Shown: positions 1 through 9,811, counted from the first letter of the stretch. The stretch: 64,000 bases of DNA from UBA966 sp046350355 (GCA_046350355.1 JAXMAN010000002.1:496001-560000), one strand, 5' to 3'. A program made the numbers and translations. Notes: a model not told the origin generated them from the letters alone.

Positions 1-234
1 TACGAGGGCATCCGCCAGATGCTCCCCTGGGCGCGCGACGTGAGCGCCAAGACCTACGACTTCGACGAGGCCGGCAACGAGACCACCATCGACTACGCGC
101 GCATGTTCGCGCTGCTGGACGCCGCGGGCTACAGCGGCCCGGTGGGGATCGAGTACGAGGGCAAGCGCCTGAGCGAGCGCGACGGGATCCTCGCGACCAA
201 GCGCCTCGTTGAGCGCTTCGGCGCGCGCGCGTAG
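1..234 (+). CDS. Sugar phosphate isomerase/epimerase family protein, C-terminal part
   Basis: The reading frame is open from the first base, so the N-terminus lies outside the window; 77 residues are visible. The segment with the Asp-Tyr-Ala-Arg helix followed by GYSGPVGIEYEGK and a final LVERFG helix is typical of the last strand and helix of xylose-isomerase-like TIM barrels (AP_endonuc_2 family), where the Glu of the IEYEG strand normally binds the metal. Substrate is unknown. The stop codon overlaps a TAGACT box (232-237) that could serve the next gene. A second, full-length member of the same fold lies at 57582-58574. Confidence 0.75.
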   Translation, partial: YEGIRQMLPWARDVSAKTYDFDEAGNETTIDYARMFALLDAAGYSGPVGIEYEGKRLSERDGILATKRLVERFGARA

Positions 235-287
235 ACTCTTCGCCCCCGCGCGGATGCCGCGCGCCCCGCCCTCCAGCCGAGCCACCC

Positions 288-1337
288 ATGAGCGCAGACA
301 CGCCCTCCCCGTCCGGTCACCGCCGCGAGCACGTCGTCCTGGTCACGGGAGCGGGAGGGGAGATGGGCCACGGGCTCATCGACGCGCTGGCGAAGCAGGG
401 GCGCCAGATCGTCGCCATCGACATCCGCGAGCTCGACCCCGCGGTGCGCGCCAAGTGCCGCAGCGCCTACGTCGGCGACATCTGCGACGCCGCGCTCCTG
501 GAGCGCCTGCACGCGCAGTACGAGATCGGCGAGATCTTCCACCTCGCGGCGCTCCTCTCCACGCGCGGCGAGTTCGCGCCCGAGACGGCGCACCAGGTGA
601 ACGTCGTCGGCACGCTCAACATGCTGCGTCTGGCCGCGGACCAGGCGCGCAGCCACGGCCAGCGCGTGAAGTTCCTCTTCCCCAGCTCGATCGCCGCCTA
701 CGGCATGCCCGACCTGGCCGCCAAGCGCGCCAGCCGCCTGGTGAACGAGGACCAGTTCAACCACCCGCACACGATGTACGGCGTGAACAAGCTCGCGGGC
801 GAGGAGCTGGGTCGCTACTACCAGGACCACTACCGCAAGCTGGCGAAGGACCGCATGGCCTCGCCCATCGACTTCCGCAGCATCCGCTTCCCCGGCATCA
901 TCAGCAGCGAGACCGTCCCCAGCGGCGGCACCAGCGACTACGGCCCGGAGATGATCCACGCCGCCGCGCAGGGCCGCCCCTACGAGTGCTTCGTGCGCCC
1001 GGACACGCGCATCAGCTTCATGACGATGCCCGAGGCGATCGACGCGCTCCTGCGCCTGGCCGCCGCCCCCAAGGAGAAGCTCACGCGCACCGTCTACAAC
1101 GTCGCGTGCTTCAGCCCGACGGCGGCGGACTTCGAGCGCGCGGTGAAGCAGGCCTTCCCCGGCGCGCAGGTCGGCTTCGTCCCCGACCTGGGCCGGCAGG
1201 CGATCGTCGACAGCTGGCCCGAGGAGTGCGACGACTCCGCCGCGCGGCGCGACTGGGGCTGGATCCCGACCTACACCTTCGAGAGCGCCTTCGAGCGGTA
1301 CCTGCTGCCCTCGATCCGCGCGCGCTACGGCCGCTGA
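288..1337 (+). CDS. NAD-dependent epimerase/dehydratase family; probable SDR-type L-threonine 3-dehydrogenase
   Basis: This 349-residue extended short-chain dehydrogenase has a Rossmann GAGGEMG loop (residues 21-27), the conserved Ser pair near 133 and the catalytic Tyr164/Lys168 (YGVNK). The PHTMYGVNK context and the absence of a sugar-nucleotide binding signature resemble the SDR-type threonine dehydrogenases. The strongest functional clue is the neighbour: glycine C-acetyltransferase (Kbl) follows 90 bp downstream, and the two enzymes act in sequence, L-threonine to 2-amino-3-oxobutyrate to glycine plus acetyl-CoA. No Shine-Dalgarno is visible before the chosen ATG; a TAGACT box at 232-237 would give a leader of about 44 nt. 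A UDP-sugar epimerase is the main alternative. Confidence 0.8.
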   Translation: MSADTPSPSGHRREHVVLVTGAGGEMGHGLIDALAKQGRQIVAIDIRELDPAVRAKCRSAYVGDICDAALLERLHAQYEIGEIFHLAALLSTRGEFAPETAHQVNVVGTLNMLRLAADQARSHGQRVKFLFPSSIAAYGMPDLAAKRASRLVNEDQFNHPHTMYGVNKLAGEELGRYYQDHYRKLAKDRMASPIDFRSIRFPGIISSETVPSGGTSDYGPEMIHAAAQGRPYECFVRPDTRISFMTMPEAIDALLRLAAAPKEKLTRTVYNVACFSPTAADFERAVKQAFPGAQVGFVPDLGRQAIVDSWPEECDDSAARRDWGWIPTYTFESAFERYLLPSIRARYGR

Positions 1338-1414
1338 GCCCGCGGCGCCCGCCGGCCCCGCGCCCGCCCACGCGCATGCGCGGGGGAGGGGCCCGCGCCG
1401 GCGCCGGCTCCCGC

Positions 1415-1420
1415 TACGCT
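1415..1420 (+). promoter_or_regulatory. -10-like box TACGCT, 7 nt before kbl
   Basis: TACGCT lies exactly 7 nt before the ATG at 1428, so transcription starting about 7 nt downstream would begin at the start codon. No -35 or Shine-Dalgarno is visible. Interpreted as a leaderless-gene promoter; see the findings for the wider pattern. Confidence 0.4.
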
Positions 1421-1427
1421 TGACGGG

Positions 1428-2647
<1,220 letters not shown>

Positions 2648-2651
<4 letters not shown>

Positions 2652-4063
2652 TCTACCGGCGCATCTACGACAGCGCGCTCGCGCAGGCGGCGTACCTCGT
2701 GGGCTGCGGGGACTCGAAGGAGGCGATCCTCTTCGACCCCGAGCGCGACATCGACCGCTACGAGCGCGAGGCGCAGCAGGCGGGCGTGCGCATCGTCGCC
2801 GTCGCCGAGACGCACCAGCACGCGGATTTCGTGAGCGGCGTGCCCGCCTTCGTCGCGACGCGCCCCGTGACCGCGTACCTCAGCGGCGTCGGCGCGCGTC
2901 CCGAGTGGACCGCGCGCGTCGCGCCGCATGCGGGCGCGCGGGTGCACTGGCTCGCGGACCGCGAGGCGTTCGCGATCGGCTCGCTGCGCTTTCGCGTGCG
3001 CCACACCCCGGGCCACACGCGCGAGGCGCTGAGCTACGAGTTCCTCGACGCCGACGGCCGCCCGGCGGCGATCTTCACCGGCGACTTCCTCTTCGCCGGC
3101 GACGTCGGCCGCCCCGACCTGGGATTCCTGGGCGTCGGCGGCATGACCATCGCCGAAAGCGCCGAGGCGATGCGCCGCAGCCTCGCGCTCCTGGACGACA
3201 TGCCCGACGGCACCGCGGTGCTCCCCGGCCACGGCACGGGAAGCGCCTGCGGCAAGGCAATCTGCCGCATCCCCGAGTCGACCGTCGGCATCGAGCGCAT
3301 CATCAACCGCCCGCTGCGCGACCGCTCCGATGGCGAGCGCTTCCTGCAGACGCTCCTGCGCGACCAGCCCGATCCGCCGCCCTACTTCGGGCGCGTGAAG
3401 GCGACCAACGAGCGCGGCCCGGCGCTGGTCGAGCGCGTGCCCGCGCCGCCGCGGCTGGACGCGCAGGTGTTCGTGCAGGCCGCGCAGGATCCGCGCTGCC
3501 TGGTCGTGGACTCGCGCGACTGGGGCTCGTGGGTGGACGGCCACCTGCCGGGCTCGATCTTCGCGACCTTCGATCCGTACTTCGGGCCCACCGTCGCCAA
3601 CTACGCCGAGGCGGGGGACCGCGTGCTGCTCGTCGCCGACCCCGCGCAGATCGAGGCGATGGTGCGCGTCCTCTTCCGCGTCGGCATCGACGAGTTCGAC
3701 GGCTGGATCGCGCCCCGCGACTTCCTGACCATCCCGGAGGAGGCCTTCGAGGCCGCCGGCGTCGACGAGATCTCCCCGTGCGAGGCGGCGCGCCGCCTGC
3801 AGTCGGGCGCCGCTGCGCCGCTGGACGTGCGCTCGAAGCAGGAGTTCCGCGGCGGCCACATCGCCGGCGCGCGGCACGTGCCCTTCATCCAGCTCCCGGT
3901 GCATGTCGGCTCGCTCGATCCCGCCGTGCCGCTGGTCGTCTACTGCCGCTCGGGCAACCGCAGCGCGCGCGCCTGCGCCTACCTGCGCCGCCGCGGCTTC
4001 CAGGTCGCCAACCTGCGCGGCGGCTACTGGCCGTACGCGGGGCGCGGTTTTCCGGTGGAGTGA
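2648..4063 (+). CDS. Metallo-beta-lactamase fold hydrolase fused to two rhodanese domains (persulfide-dioxygenase-like)
   Basis: The GTG start overlaps the kbl stop, giving 471 residues. The N-terminal half is an ETHE1-like metallo-hydrolase: THQHAD (H56, H58, D60), HTPGHT, FTGDFLFAGDVGRPDL and LPGHG supply the metal ligands. Two rhodanese domains follow. The first (about 270-360) has no cysteine at its active-site loop and is presumably inactive; the second (about 375-471) has the catalytic C433 in CRSGNRS. This architecture is known from bacterial persulfide/glutathione-sulfur handling proteins (BlsCR/PRF type). Sulfide detoxification is the likely role; why it is coupled to threonine degradation is not evident from the sequence. 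Confidence 0.85.
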
Positions 4064-4098
4064 GCGCCGCGGAGGGCGGAATCCGGGTGTCGGCGATC

Positions 4099-4104
4099 TA
4101 GCAT
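4099..4104 (+). promoter_or_regulatory. -10-like box TAGCAT, 7 nt before ATG 4112
   Basis: TAGCAT overlaps the upstream in-frame ATG (4103) and sits 7 nt before the ATG at 4112. If it is the promoter, only the second ATG can be used, as a leaderless start. Confidence 0.35.
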
Positions 4105-4111
4105 GCAGCGC

Positions 4112-5302
4112 ATGCTTCGCGCGCGGGGGCTGCTGGTCATCTCCGTTCTCCTCGCGATCCTCGCCGGATCGGTGTGGGCCCTCGACTGGCTGGGGCGGAC
4201 CGGCAACCTGCGTGACCACCCATTCCGGATGGTCAACGACTCCGATCGCCCGGTGGAGGTCTTCCTGGCAGGGGAGTGGAGGGTGGTGGCGCCCGGCATG
4301 CAGGTCACGGGGCCAGTCTTCGCGGCGCCGACGACCGAGGGGACTCCCGGCGCGATCCGGTTGGTGGAACTCGAGGTGCGGGCCGCCGTCGGCGAAACAC
4401 CGCGGCGGCTGCAAATGCACCTCCCCGTGGACGACTGGGAGGACCTGCTGCTTGTGGTTCGCACAGTGCGCGGAGAGGCAGGGACCGCGCCCCTTCCGCG
4501 GCAGGGCAAGGTGCCTGCTCCTTCGGTTCCGTGGGAGCAGGTGGAGCAGCTCGTGACGATCGCGGAGCAGCCGCTCGGCGGTGGACGGCTGCTCGAGTTC
4601 GAGACCGCGCATCCCGTGCTGCCCCGAGCGGAGAACTTCCTGGGCATGCAGTTCCTGCAGTTGCCCGCAGGGACCTTTCGCATGCGCGCGCCGGAGGACC
4701 CGCAGGGACCGCCGGTTGCGCCGCAGGAGACGTTCGTCCGCCTGAGCCGTCCATTCTGGATCGGCGTCCGGCCCGTGACGATCGCGCAGTGGAACGGCCT
4801 CATGGGACCGGACCCGGCCGCTTCTTCAGCGTCGTCGTCGTCGTCGTCGTCGATGCAGGGGATCTCCTGGGACGACGCCGAGGAGTTCTGCCGGCGGCTC
4901 TCGGCGCGCGAGGGGCGTACCTATCGCCTCCCCACGGAGGCGGAGTGGGAGTACGCCTGCCGCGCCGGCGCGCCGCCCCGGATCGTGGGTCCCCCCTTCG
5001 GCAATCGCTGGGGTCTGGCGGGCATTCGAGACGGCCGCGAGGAGTGGTGCTTCGACTGGTGCACGCCGCTGCCGCCGCTTCGGGGGCCGTTGACGGATCC
5101 CACGGGTCCGCCCACGGGAACGCTGAAGCTCGCGCTCCGTGCGCCGTCCGGCCAGCATCGTGACTGCTTCCGAGTCTGCGAGCCCCGCGATGCGCTCGAT
5201 GGAGGCGTGGCCCTGCGCGTCGTGCTCGAGGATGCGCCCGAGGCGCCTCAGCCTTCGGGTGCGGCGGCTCCTGGCCCGGCGCGGGGCGCAGTTTCCCGGT
5301 GA
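4112..5302 (+). CDS. Membrane-anchored FGE-sulfatase-fold (SUMF1-like) protein
   Basis: 396 residues from the ATG at 4112 (an ATG 9 nt upstream is also in frame). Residues 5-27 form one hydrophobic segment (signal anchor). About residues 170-370 resemble the formylglycine-generating-enzyme/sulfatase-modifying fold: MQFLQLPAGTFRM, a PFWIGVRPVT-W strand, ISWDDAEEFCRRLS and the hallmark YRLPTEAEWEYACRAG. The C-terminal half is shortened and does not show the usual GNVWEW core (REEWCFDWC is the remnant), so true formylglycine synthase activity is doubtful. A run of seven TCG codons (4832-4852) encodes a serine tract inside the domain. Middle region 60-160 is unrecognised. Confidence 0.75.
   Translation: MLRARGLLVISVLLAILAGSVWALDWLGRTGNLRDHPFRMVNDSDRPVEVFLAGEWRVVAPGMQVTGPVFAAPTTEGTPGAIRLVELEVRAAVGETPRRLQMHLPVDDWEDLLLVVRTVRGEAGTAPLPRQGKVPAPSVPWEQVEQLVTIAEQPLGGGRLLEFETAHPVLPRAENFLGMQFLQLPAGTFRMRAPEDPQGPPVAPQETFVRLSRPFWIGVRPVTIAQWNGLMGPDPAASSASSSSSSSMQGISWDDAEEFCRRLSAREGRTYRLPTEAEWEYACRAGAPPRIVGPPFGNRWGLAGIRDGREEWCFDWCTPLPPLRGPLTDPTGPPTGTLKLALRAPSGQHRDCFRVCEPRDALDGGVALRVVLEDAPEAPQPSGAAAPGPARGAVSR
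4832..4852 (+). repeat. (TCG)7 trinucleotide microsatellite inside the FGE-fold gene
   Basis: Seven consecutive TCG codons encode a poly-serine linker between the WNGLMGPDP and ISWDDAEEFC motifs. Changes in copy number would keep the frame and only alter linker length. Confidence 0.8.
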
Positions 5303-5385
5303 AATGAGCCGGGGACGAAGTGGGGCAATAACCCTTCCATGCGGCCTCGCGAGCCGCAAGCACGGCCATTGAAAGCCAAGTGCGC

Positions 5386-5413
5386 TTGACAAATGGCTTG
5401 AAATGGCTCTAAT
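5386..5413 (+). promoter_or_regulatory. Consensus-like promoter TTGACA-N16-TCTAAT with phased direct repeats, fic gene
   Basis: TTGACA (5386-5391) and TCTAAT (5408-5413) are separated by 16 nt, an almost perfect sigma70-type promoter in an otherwise GC-saturated region. The 8-mer AAATGGCT occurs twice (5391-5398 and 5401-5408), exactly 10 bp apart, filling the spacer between the two hexamers. Transcription would start near 5420, at the GTG 5421. The repeats are a candidate operator, inferred from position and helical phasing. Confidence 0.6.
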
Positions 5414-5420
5414 TGTGGCT

Positions 5421-6467
5421 GTGATCCGGACGGAACACCTGCAAGTCACGCCGGAGCTGGTCGCGCTGATCGGCGAGTTCGATGAATTCAAGGGTGCCTG
5501 GAGGGCCTTGGGGCGCATCGCCCCGGAGCGGCTCCGCCAGCTTCGTCGCGTGGCGACGATCGAGAGCGTCGGCTCCTCCACCCGCATCGAGGGCGCCACG
5601 CTTTCCGATCGCGAGGTCGAGGCGCTGCTGGCCCGCGGGAGCGGTCGCCTCGCGACCCGCGACGAACAGGAAGTGGTCGGCTACGCGGAGCTCATGGAGG
5701 TGATCTTCGCGAACCATGCCGCGATCCCCGTGACGGAGAACTTCATCAAGCAGCTCCACGCGACGCTGCTGCGCTACTCCGAGAAGGACGCGCGCCATCG
5801 CGGCGAGTACAAGAAGTTCCCCAACAGCGTCGAGGCCTTCGATGCGCACGGCGCGTCGCTTGGCGTCGTCTTCGCCACGGCGACGCCCTTCGATACGCCG
5901 CGCGAGATGGCGGAACTCGTGGACTGGTGGGGCCGAGCTCGGGAGGATCGTGCGATGCACCCGCTGCTGGCCGTGGGGATCTTCGTCGTGGTCTTCCTCG
6001 CGATCCATCCCTTCCAGGATGGCAACGGCCGGCTTTCGCGCGCGCTCACCGTGCTGCTGCTGCTCCAGGCGGGGTACGCCTACGTGCCCTACAGCTCGAT
6101 TGAAGGCATCATCGAGCGCAGCAAGGAGGCGTACTACCTGTCGCTGCGCCGCACGCAATCGACGCTCGCCGCGCCGGCACCGGAGTGGACACCGTGGCTG
6201 CAGTTCTTCCTCCGCGCCCTCCGGGAGCAGAAGGCGCGGCTTGAGTCCCGGATCGAGCGCGAGGCGCTGCTTCGTGCCTCGATGCCCGCGCTGTCCGTGA
6301 CCATCCTGGAACTCGTCGCGGAGCATGGCCCGATCGGCGTCGGCGACCTTGTGCGCATCACGCGCGCGGCGCGCGGCACCGTGAAGACCCGCGTCGCCGA
6401 ACTGGTCGCCGCCGGGGAACTCCGGCGCGTGGGCCAGGGACGGGGCGCGAAGTACCTGACGGCGTGA
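5421..6467 (+). CDS. Fic family protein (class II AMP-transferase) with C-terminal winged helix
   Basis: The protein carries the Fic motif HPFQDGNGRLSR (about residues 196-207 from this start), with catalytic His and the GNGR anion-binding loop, so it should transfer a nucleotide moiety to a hydroxyl side chain. An inhibitory helix motif of the (S/T)xxxE(G/N) type, STRIEG near residue 53, precedes the Fic core, as in class II self-inhibited Fic proteins. The last 70 residues (LVRITRAARGTVKTRVAELVAAGEL) look like a winged helix-turn-helix. Start: an ATG at 5403 is in frame, but the strong promoter places the transcript start at about 5420, so GTG 5421 is preferred. No antitoxin partner gene is adjacent. 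The AT-rich upstream DNA suggests acquisition. Confidence 0.88.
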   Translation: MIRTEHLQVTPELVALIGEFDEFKGAWRALGRIAPERLRQLRRVATIESVGSSTRIEGATLSDREVEALLARGSGRLATRDEQEVVGYAELMEVIFANHAAIPVTENFIKQLHATLLRYSEKDARHRGEYKKFPNSVEAFDAHGASLGVVFATATPFDTPREMAELVDWWGRAREDRAMHPLLAVGIFVVVFLAIHPFQDGNGRLSRALTVLLLLQAGYAYVPYSSIEGIIERSKEAYYLSLRRTQSTLAAPAPEWTPWLQFFLRALREQKARLESRIEREALLRASMPALSVTILELVAEHGPIGVGDLVRITRAARGTVKTRVAELVAAGELRRVGQGRGAKYLTA

Positions 6468-6514
6468 CGCGCGCGCGCAAGTTCGCTCGTTCCCGCGCCC
6501 CCGCGACTCCCCGC

Positions 6515-7618
6515 TCAGCTCACGCTCAGCGTCGGCTGCAGGTACGCGCTCGTGCCGCCCATGGTGACGATGCTCACCTGCGCCGCGGTGTTGCGGCAGA
6601 GGGCGTCCAGGTCGCGGCCGAGCGCCGCGTTCTCCCAGTTGCGCAGCGGGGTGCCCGCGTCGCTGTGGCGGCGCAGGTCCATGTGGATCGGCAGGCCGCC
6701 GAGGTAGTTGAGCCCCATCTCCTGCGCCATCGTCTGCGCGCCGCCGCGGCCGAAGAGGTCGTACTCCTTGCCGTCGTCGCCGATGAAGTAGCTCATGTTC
6801 TCCACGACGCCCAGGATCGGGATCCCGAGCTGCTGGAACATGCGCACCGCGCGGCGCGCGTCGTCCTGCGCCACGCGCTGGGGCGTGCAGACCACGACCG
6901 CGCCGGTGAGCGGCAGGAGCTGGCTCATCGTCAGCGGCACGTCGCCGGTGCCTGGCGGCAGGTCGATGATCAGGTAGTCGAGCGCGCCCCAGTCAGTCTG
7001 CAGCGCGAGCTGCTTGAAGGCGCCGTGCGCCATCGGTCCGCGCCAGATGAGCGCCTTCTCGGGATCGACCAGCTTGCCCAGCGTCATCGCCTTGATGCCG
7101 TGCACCTCGAAGGGCAGCAGCATGTTGCCGCGCGCGGCGGTGGGGACATCCTCGAGTCCCAGCAGCGTCGGGACGCTCGGGCCGTAGATGTCGCCGTCGA
7201 GCAGGCCGACCTTCGCGCCCATGCGGGCCAGGCCGACCGCGAGGTTCGCGCTCACCGTGCTCTTGCCGACGCCGCCCTTGCCCGCGCCGACGGCGATGAT
7301 CTGCTTGACCATCGGCAGGGGGCTGCCGCCCTCGCGCGTGCGCTCGTTGGCCTTGCGGACATCCGCGGTGAACTCGATCTCCAGGCGGCCCAGGGACTCA
7401 CCCGTCTCGATCGCCTTGGCGCGGACGGCCTCGTCGATGTCGCCGCGGATCTTGTCCTTCATCGGGCAGGCGGGGGTGGTGAGCTCGATCACCAGGCGCA
7501 CGTCGGCGCCCGTCCCGACCACGTCCTTGACCATCCCCAGCGTCACGAGGTCCTTGCCCAGGTCGGGGTCCTTGACCGTCCGGAGGGCGTCGTGCAGATG
7601 CTTGCTGGAGAGGGGCAT
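6515..7618 (-). CDS. Mrp/NBP35-family Fe-S cluster carrier ATPase, CXXC-less
   Basis: 367 residues: an N-terminal MIP18-like domain (about 1-95, with TTPACPMKD) followed by a deviant-Walker P-loop ATPase (GAGKGGVGKST, 111-121; LLDGDIYGPS). It should deliver iron-sulfur clusters to apoproteins in the cytoplasm. The segment that in ApbC-type proteins holds the CXXC ligand pair reads MSYFIGDDGKEYDLFG here (residues 275 onward), with no cysteine, and no CXXC occurs elsewhere at the C-terminus. Some lineages naturally have such CXXC-less Mrp proteins; how they bind clusters is unclear. A TAGGAT box (7628-7633) 9 nt before the ATG suggests an almost leaderless mRNA. Confidence 0.9.
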   Translation of the reverse strand: MPLSSKHLHDALRTVKDPDLGKDLVTLGMVKDVVGTGADVRLVIELTTPACPMKDKIRGDIDEAVRAKAIETGESLGRLEIEFTADVRKANERTREGGSPLPMVKQIIAVGAGKGGVGKSTVSANLAVGLARMGAKVGLLDGDIYGPSVPTLLGLEDVPTAARGNMLLPFEVHGIKAMTLGKLVDPEKALIWRGPMAHGAFKQLALQTDWGALDYLIIDLPPGTGDVPLTMSQLLPLTGAVVVCTPQRVAQDDARRAVRMFQQLGIPILGVVENMSYFIGDDGKEYDLFGRGGAQTMAQEMGLNYLGGLPIHMDLRRHSDAGTPLRNWENAALGRDLDALCRNTAAQVSIVTMGGTSAYLQPTLSVS

Positions 7619-7766
7619 AGTCCGGCAATCCTAGCCCGAAAGGGGGTGATTTGACGAGGGAATCTCGGACGCACCCGTCCCCGGGAATGCCCCGCGCGGC
7701 AATACCCGGGCACGGACCCCGTTCTGCATGGCGTCCGAGCAAGGAACCCCGAAAGGAACCACGACC

Positions 7767-8471
7767 ATGAACCGCAACAGCACGCTGATCGCCACCTTCC
7801 TCGCCGCCGCGGTGCTCGTCGCCCCGGTGTGCGCCGACGACACCAAGCCCGCGCCGCCCAGCGGCAGCCCGCCCGCCGGCGGTCCGCCGGTCGGCAAGGA
7901 TTCGCAGCAGGGCAAGGAAGGCTTCGGCAAGGGCGAGCGCGGCAAGGGCGGCCGCATGGCCGAGCGCCGCAACCCCGAAGCCTGGCGCAAGGCGATGGAG
8001 GAGGCGACCGCCGACGCCACGCCCGAGACCAAGGAGAAGATCAAGGCCATCCGCAGCGACTTCGAGGCCAAGACAAAGGCCTGGCGCGAGGCCAACGGCG
8101 ACAAGATCAAGGCGCTCGAGGAGAAGATGAAGGCCGCGCGCGAGTCCGGTGCGCAGCCCGACGGCTCGCTCATGAAGGAGATGCAGGAGCTGCGCGCCTC
8201 GGCGCCGAAGCCGGAGGAGATGCAGTCGCAGATCTTCGCGCTCCTCACCCCCGACCAGCAGGCCAAGTTCAAGGAGCGCTACGACGCGCTGCAGAAGGAA
8301 GGCCGCGGCAAGGGCAAGGACGGCGCGAAGGAGGGCGACAAGGACCCGATGGCCCCCGGCGGCGATCGTCCGAAGAAGCGCCCCGACGGCGGCAAGCCCT
8401 TCAACTTCGACGACAGCAAGGACGCGCCCCCCGCGAATCCCAACGGCGACGGCAAGCCCAGCGGACGCTGA
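7767..8471 (+). CDS. Secreted charged helical protein with LTxxQ-like motif
   Basis: ATG 7767 is preceded by an AAGGAA Shine-Dalgarno; 234 residues. A signal peptide ends near VCA-DD (residue 23). The mature protein starts with a Gly/Pro/Lys-rich low-complexity stretch, then a highly charged helical region (about 70-185) that includes LLTPDQQAKFKERYDAL, similar to the LTxxQ motif of CpxP/Spy periplasmic chaperones, and ends in another disordered Gly/Lys/Asp/Pro tail. A Spy-like chaperone or stress role is possible, but the similarity is restricted to this motif. It is a single-gene unit, bounded downstream by a strong hairpin terminator. Confidence 0.75.
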   Translation: MNRNSTLIATFLAAAVLVAPVCADDTKPAPPSGSPPAGGPPVGKDSQQGKEGFGKGERGKGGRMAERRNPEAWRKAMEEATADATPETKEKIKAIRSDFEAKTKAWREANGDKIKALEEKMKAARESGAQPDGSLMKEMQELRASAPKPEEMQSQIFALLTPDQQAKFKERYDALQKEGRGKGKDGAKEGDKDPMAPGGDRPKKRPDGGKPFNFDDSKDAPPANPNGDGKPSGR

Positions 8472-8506
8472 GCGCCTCGCACCCGTCTCCTGAAGAGGCA
8501 TCAACA

Positions 8507-8540
8507 CACCGCGCGGATGGCCAGTGCCATCCGCGCGGTG
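8507..8540. terminator. 15-bp perfect hairpin between convergent genes
   Basis: 8507-8521 and 8526-8540 are perfectly complementary with a CAGT tetraloop, followed by CCTTTC. It lies between two convergent genes (ends at 8471 and 8599) and probably terminates both, although no long T-tract is present. Confidence 0.7.
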
Positions 8541-8598
8541 CCTTTCACGGTGGATTGTGTGCGCCGTGCGCGTGCGAGGCGCGCGGCGCGCGTCCTCG

Positions 8599-9747
8599 TC
8601 AGCTTCCGCCGGCGATCATCAGGTCGTCGTAGCGCTGGACGATGTTCGGGCCGTCGGCGTTCTGGGCCGAGGTGACGATGTCGAACTTCGGCGCCGTCGG
8701 CGTGCCGAAGCCCTGCGCGGCGGAGAAGTAGACGCCGTCTGCGCCCGCGCTGATGAGGAAGTACTTGCCGCGCGGCGTGCCCGCCCAGACCTTGTCCGCG
8801 TCGTTCGCGGCGGTGTTCTGCACATTGATCGCGGCGTGGCGGATGAGCTGGCCGAGCGTCAGGTTGCGCGCGTCCTTCCCGCTCTGGCTGCCCGCGGACG
8901 AAGTGTTCAGGATGCTGCCCTTCGCGGCGTTCGCCAGCGTCTGGTCCTGGCCCGACTCGCCGAGCGCCGTCGAGAGGGTATAGGGCAGGATGCCCGCGCG
9001 CGTGAACTGGCCGCCATCGGCGTTGCTGCCGGTGCCGCGCGGGACGAGCGCGCCGATGCCGCGCACCTGGCGCATGTAGATGATCGGCTGGCCCCACGCG
9101 TCGATGAGGTCCGGAAGCAGCGCGGTACCTGCGGTGTCCATGCCCGCGCCCCCGACCTGCATCTGGCCGCTGACCTTCGCGAATTCCTTGCCCTTGGGGG
9201 CGTAGAAGGGGTCGTACTTCTTGCCGTTGCGGAAGGGGCCCTCGCCCATCTTGTCCGCGTTGATCTTGATCCTGTAGGTGGGCAGGCCGGTGACGCTGAA
9301 GGTCAGCTCGGTGCCGGCGAAGGTGTTGTAGTCGCTGTCCGAGGGAAGCCGGTAGCCACCCATGAGCGCCAGCAGCGCGTTCTCGGTGCTCGAGATGACC
9401 GGCACGTCGGTGTCGCCGTTGCCCGCCAGCAGGTACTCGTCCGGGATGACGCCGGGGTACTCGCCGAACTCCTGGAAGTAGGCGTCGCAGGCCTTCGAAA
9501 ACTCCTGCATCGTGCCCAGCGTCGTCGTCGCGCGGGCGCGGTCGATGACCTTGCCCAGGGCGGGCAGGAGCAGGCCGATCAGCAGGGCGATGATGCCGAT
9601 GACGACCAGCAGCTCCACCAGGGTGAAGCCCTGGCGGGCGTGGGTGGCCCGGGGCGGCGCCGCGGCGGGGAAGGCGGGGGTGGCGCCCCGGCAGGTGCGC
9701 GTCGGCACGGGGACGATCCCCACGGATTCGGAGGCTTCTGGGGTCAT
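8599..9747 (-). CDS. Type II secretion/pilus-type pseudopilin (prepilin N-terminal methylation signal)
   Basis: 382 residues. A 40-residue leader ends in the prepilin peptidase site RQG|FTLVE (cleavage after G40, with the conserved Glu45), followed by the hydrophobic helix LLVVIGIIALLIGLLLPAL. The remaining 320 residues are a pilin-like globular domain without a recognised subfamily; H-X9-DG pilins, abundant in planctomycetes, start the same way. It should be processed by PilD and assembled in the periplasm. Start: ATG 9747 has GGAGAGGAA immediately upstream (9756-9764) and a TATACT -10 at 9767-9772. The long leader before the cleavage site is unusual; a later start is not excluded. Confidence 0.85.
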   Translation of the reverse strand: MTPEASESVGIVPVPTRTCRGATPAFPAAAPPRATHARQGFTLVELLVVIGIIALLIGLLLPALGKVIDRARATTTLGTMQEFSKACDAYFQEFGEYPGVIPDEYLLAGNGDTDVPVISSTENALLALMGGYRLPSDSDYNTFAGTELTFSVTGLPTYRIKINADKMGEGPFRNGKKYDPFYAPKGKEFAKVSGQMQVGGAGMDTAGTALLPDLIDAWGQPIIYMRQVRGIGALVPRGTGSNADGGQFTRAGILPYTLSTALGESGQDQTLANAAKGSILNTSSAGSQSGKDARNLTLGQLIRHAAINVQNTAANDADKVWAGTPRGKYFLISAGADGVYFSAAQGFGTPTAPKFDIVTSAQNADGPNIVQRYDDLMIAGGS

Positions 9748-9766
9748 TCGGCGGTTTCCTCTCCCA

Positions 9767-9772
9767 AGTATA
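9767..9772 (-). promoter_or_regulatory. TATACT -10 element of the pseudopilin gene
   Basis: On the minus strand TATACT precedes a GGAGAGGAA Shine-Dalgarno and the ATG at 9747; the mRNA leader would be about 13 nt. No convincing -35. Confidence 0.45.
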
Positions 9773-9811
9773 CGGAAGTGGGTTTTGGGTTCTGTGGCGG
9801 TGGCGCCCGGA

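Noticed and set aside
5403..6467. Fic as part of a toxin-antitoxin pair
   Set aside because: No small antitoxin ORF lies next to it and the inhibitory STRIEG helix is within the same protein.
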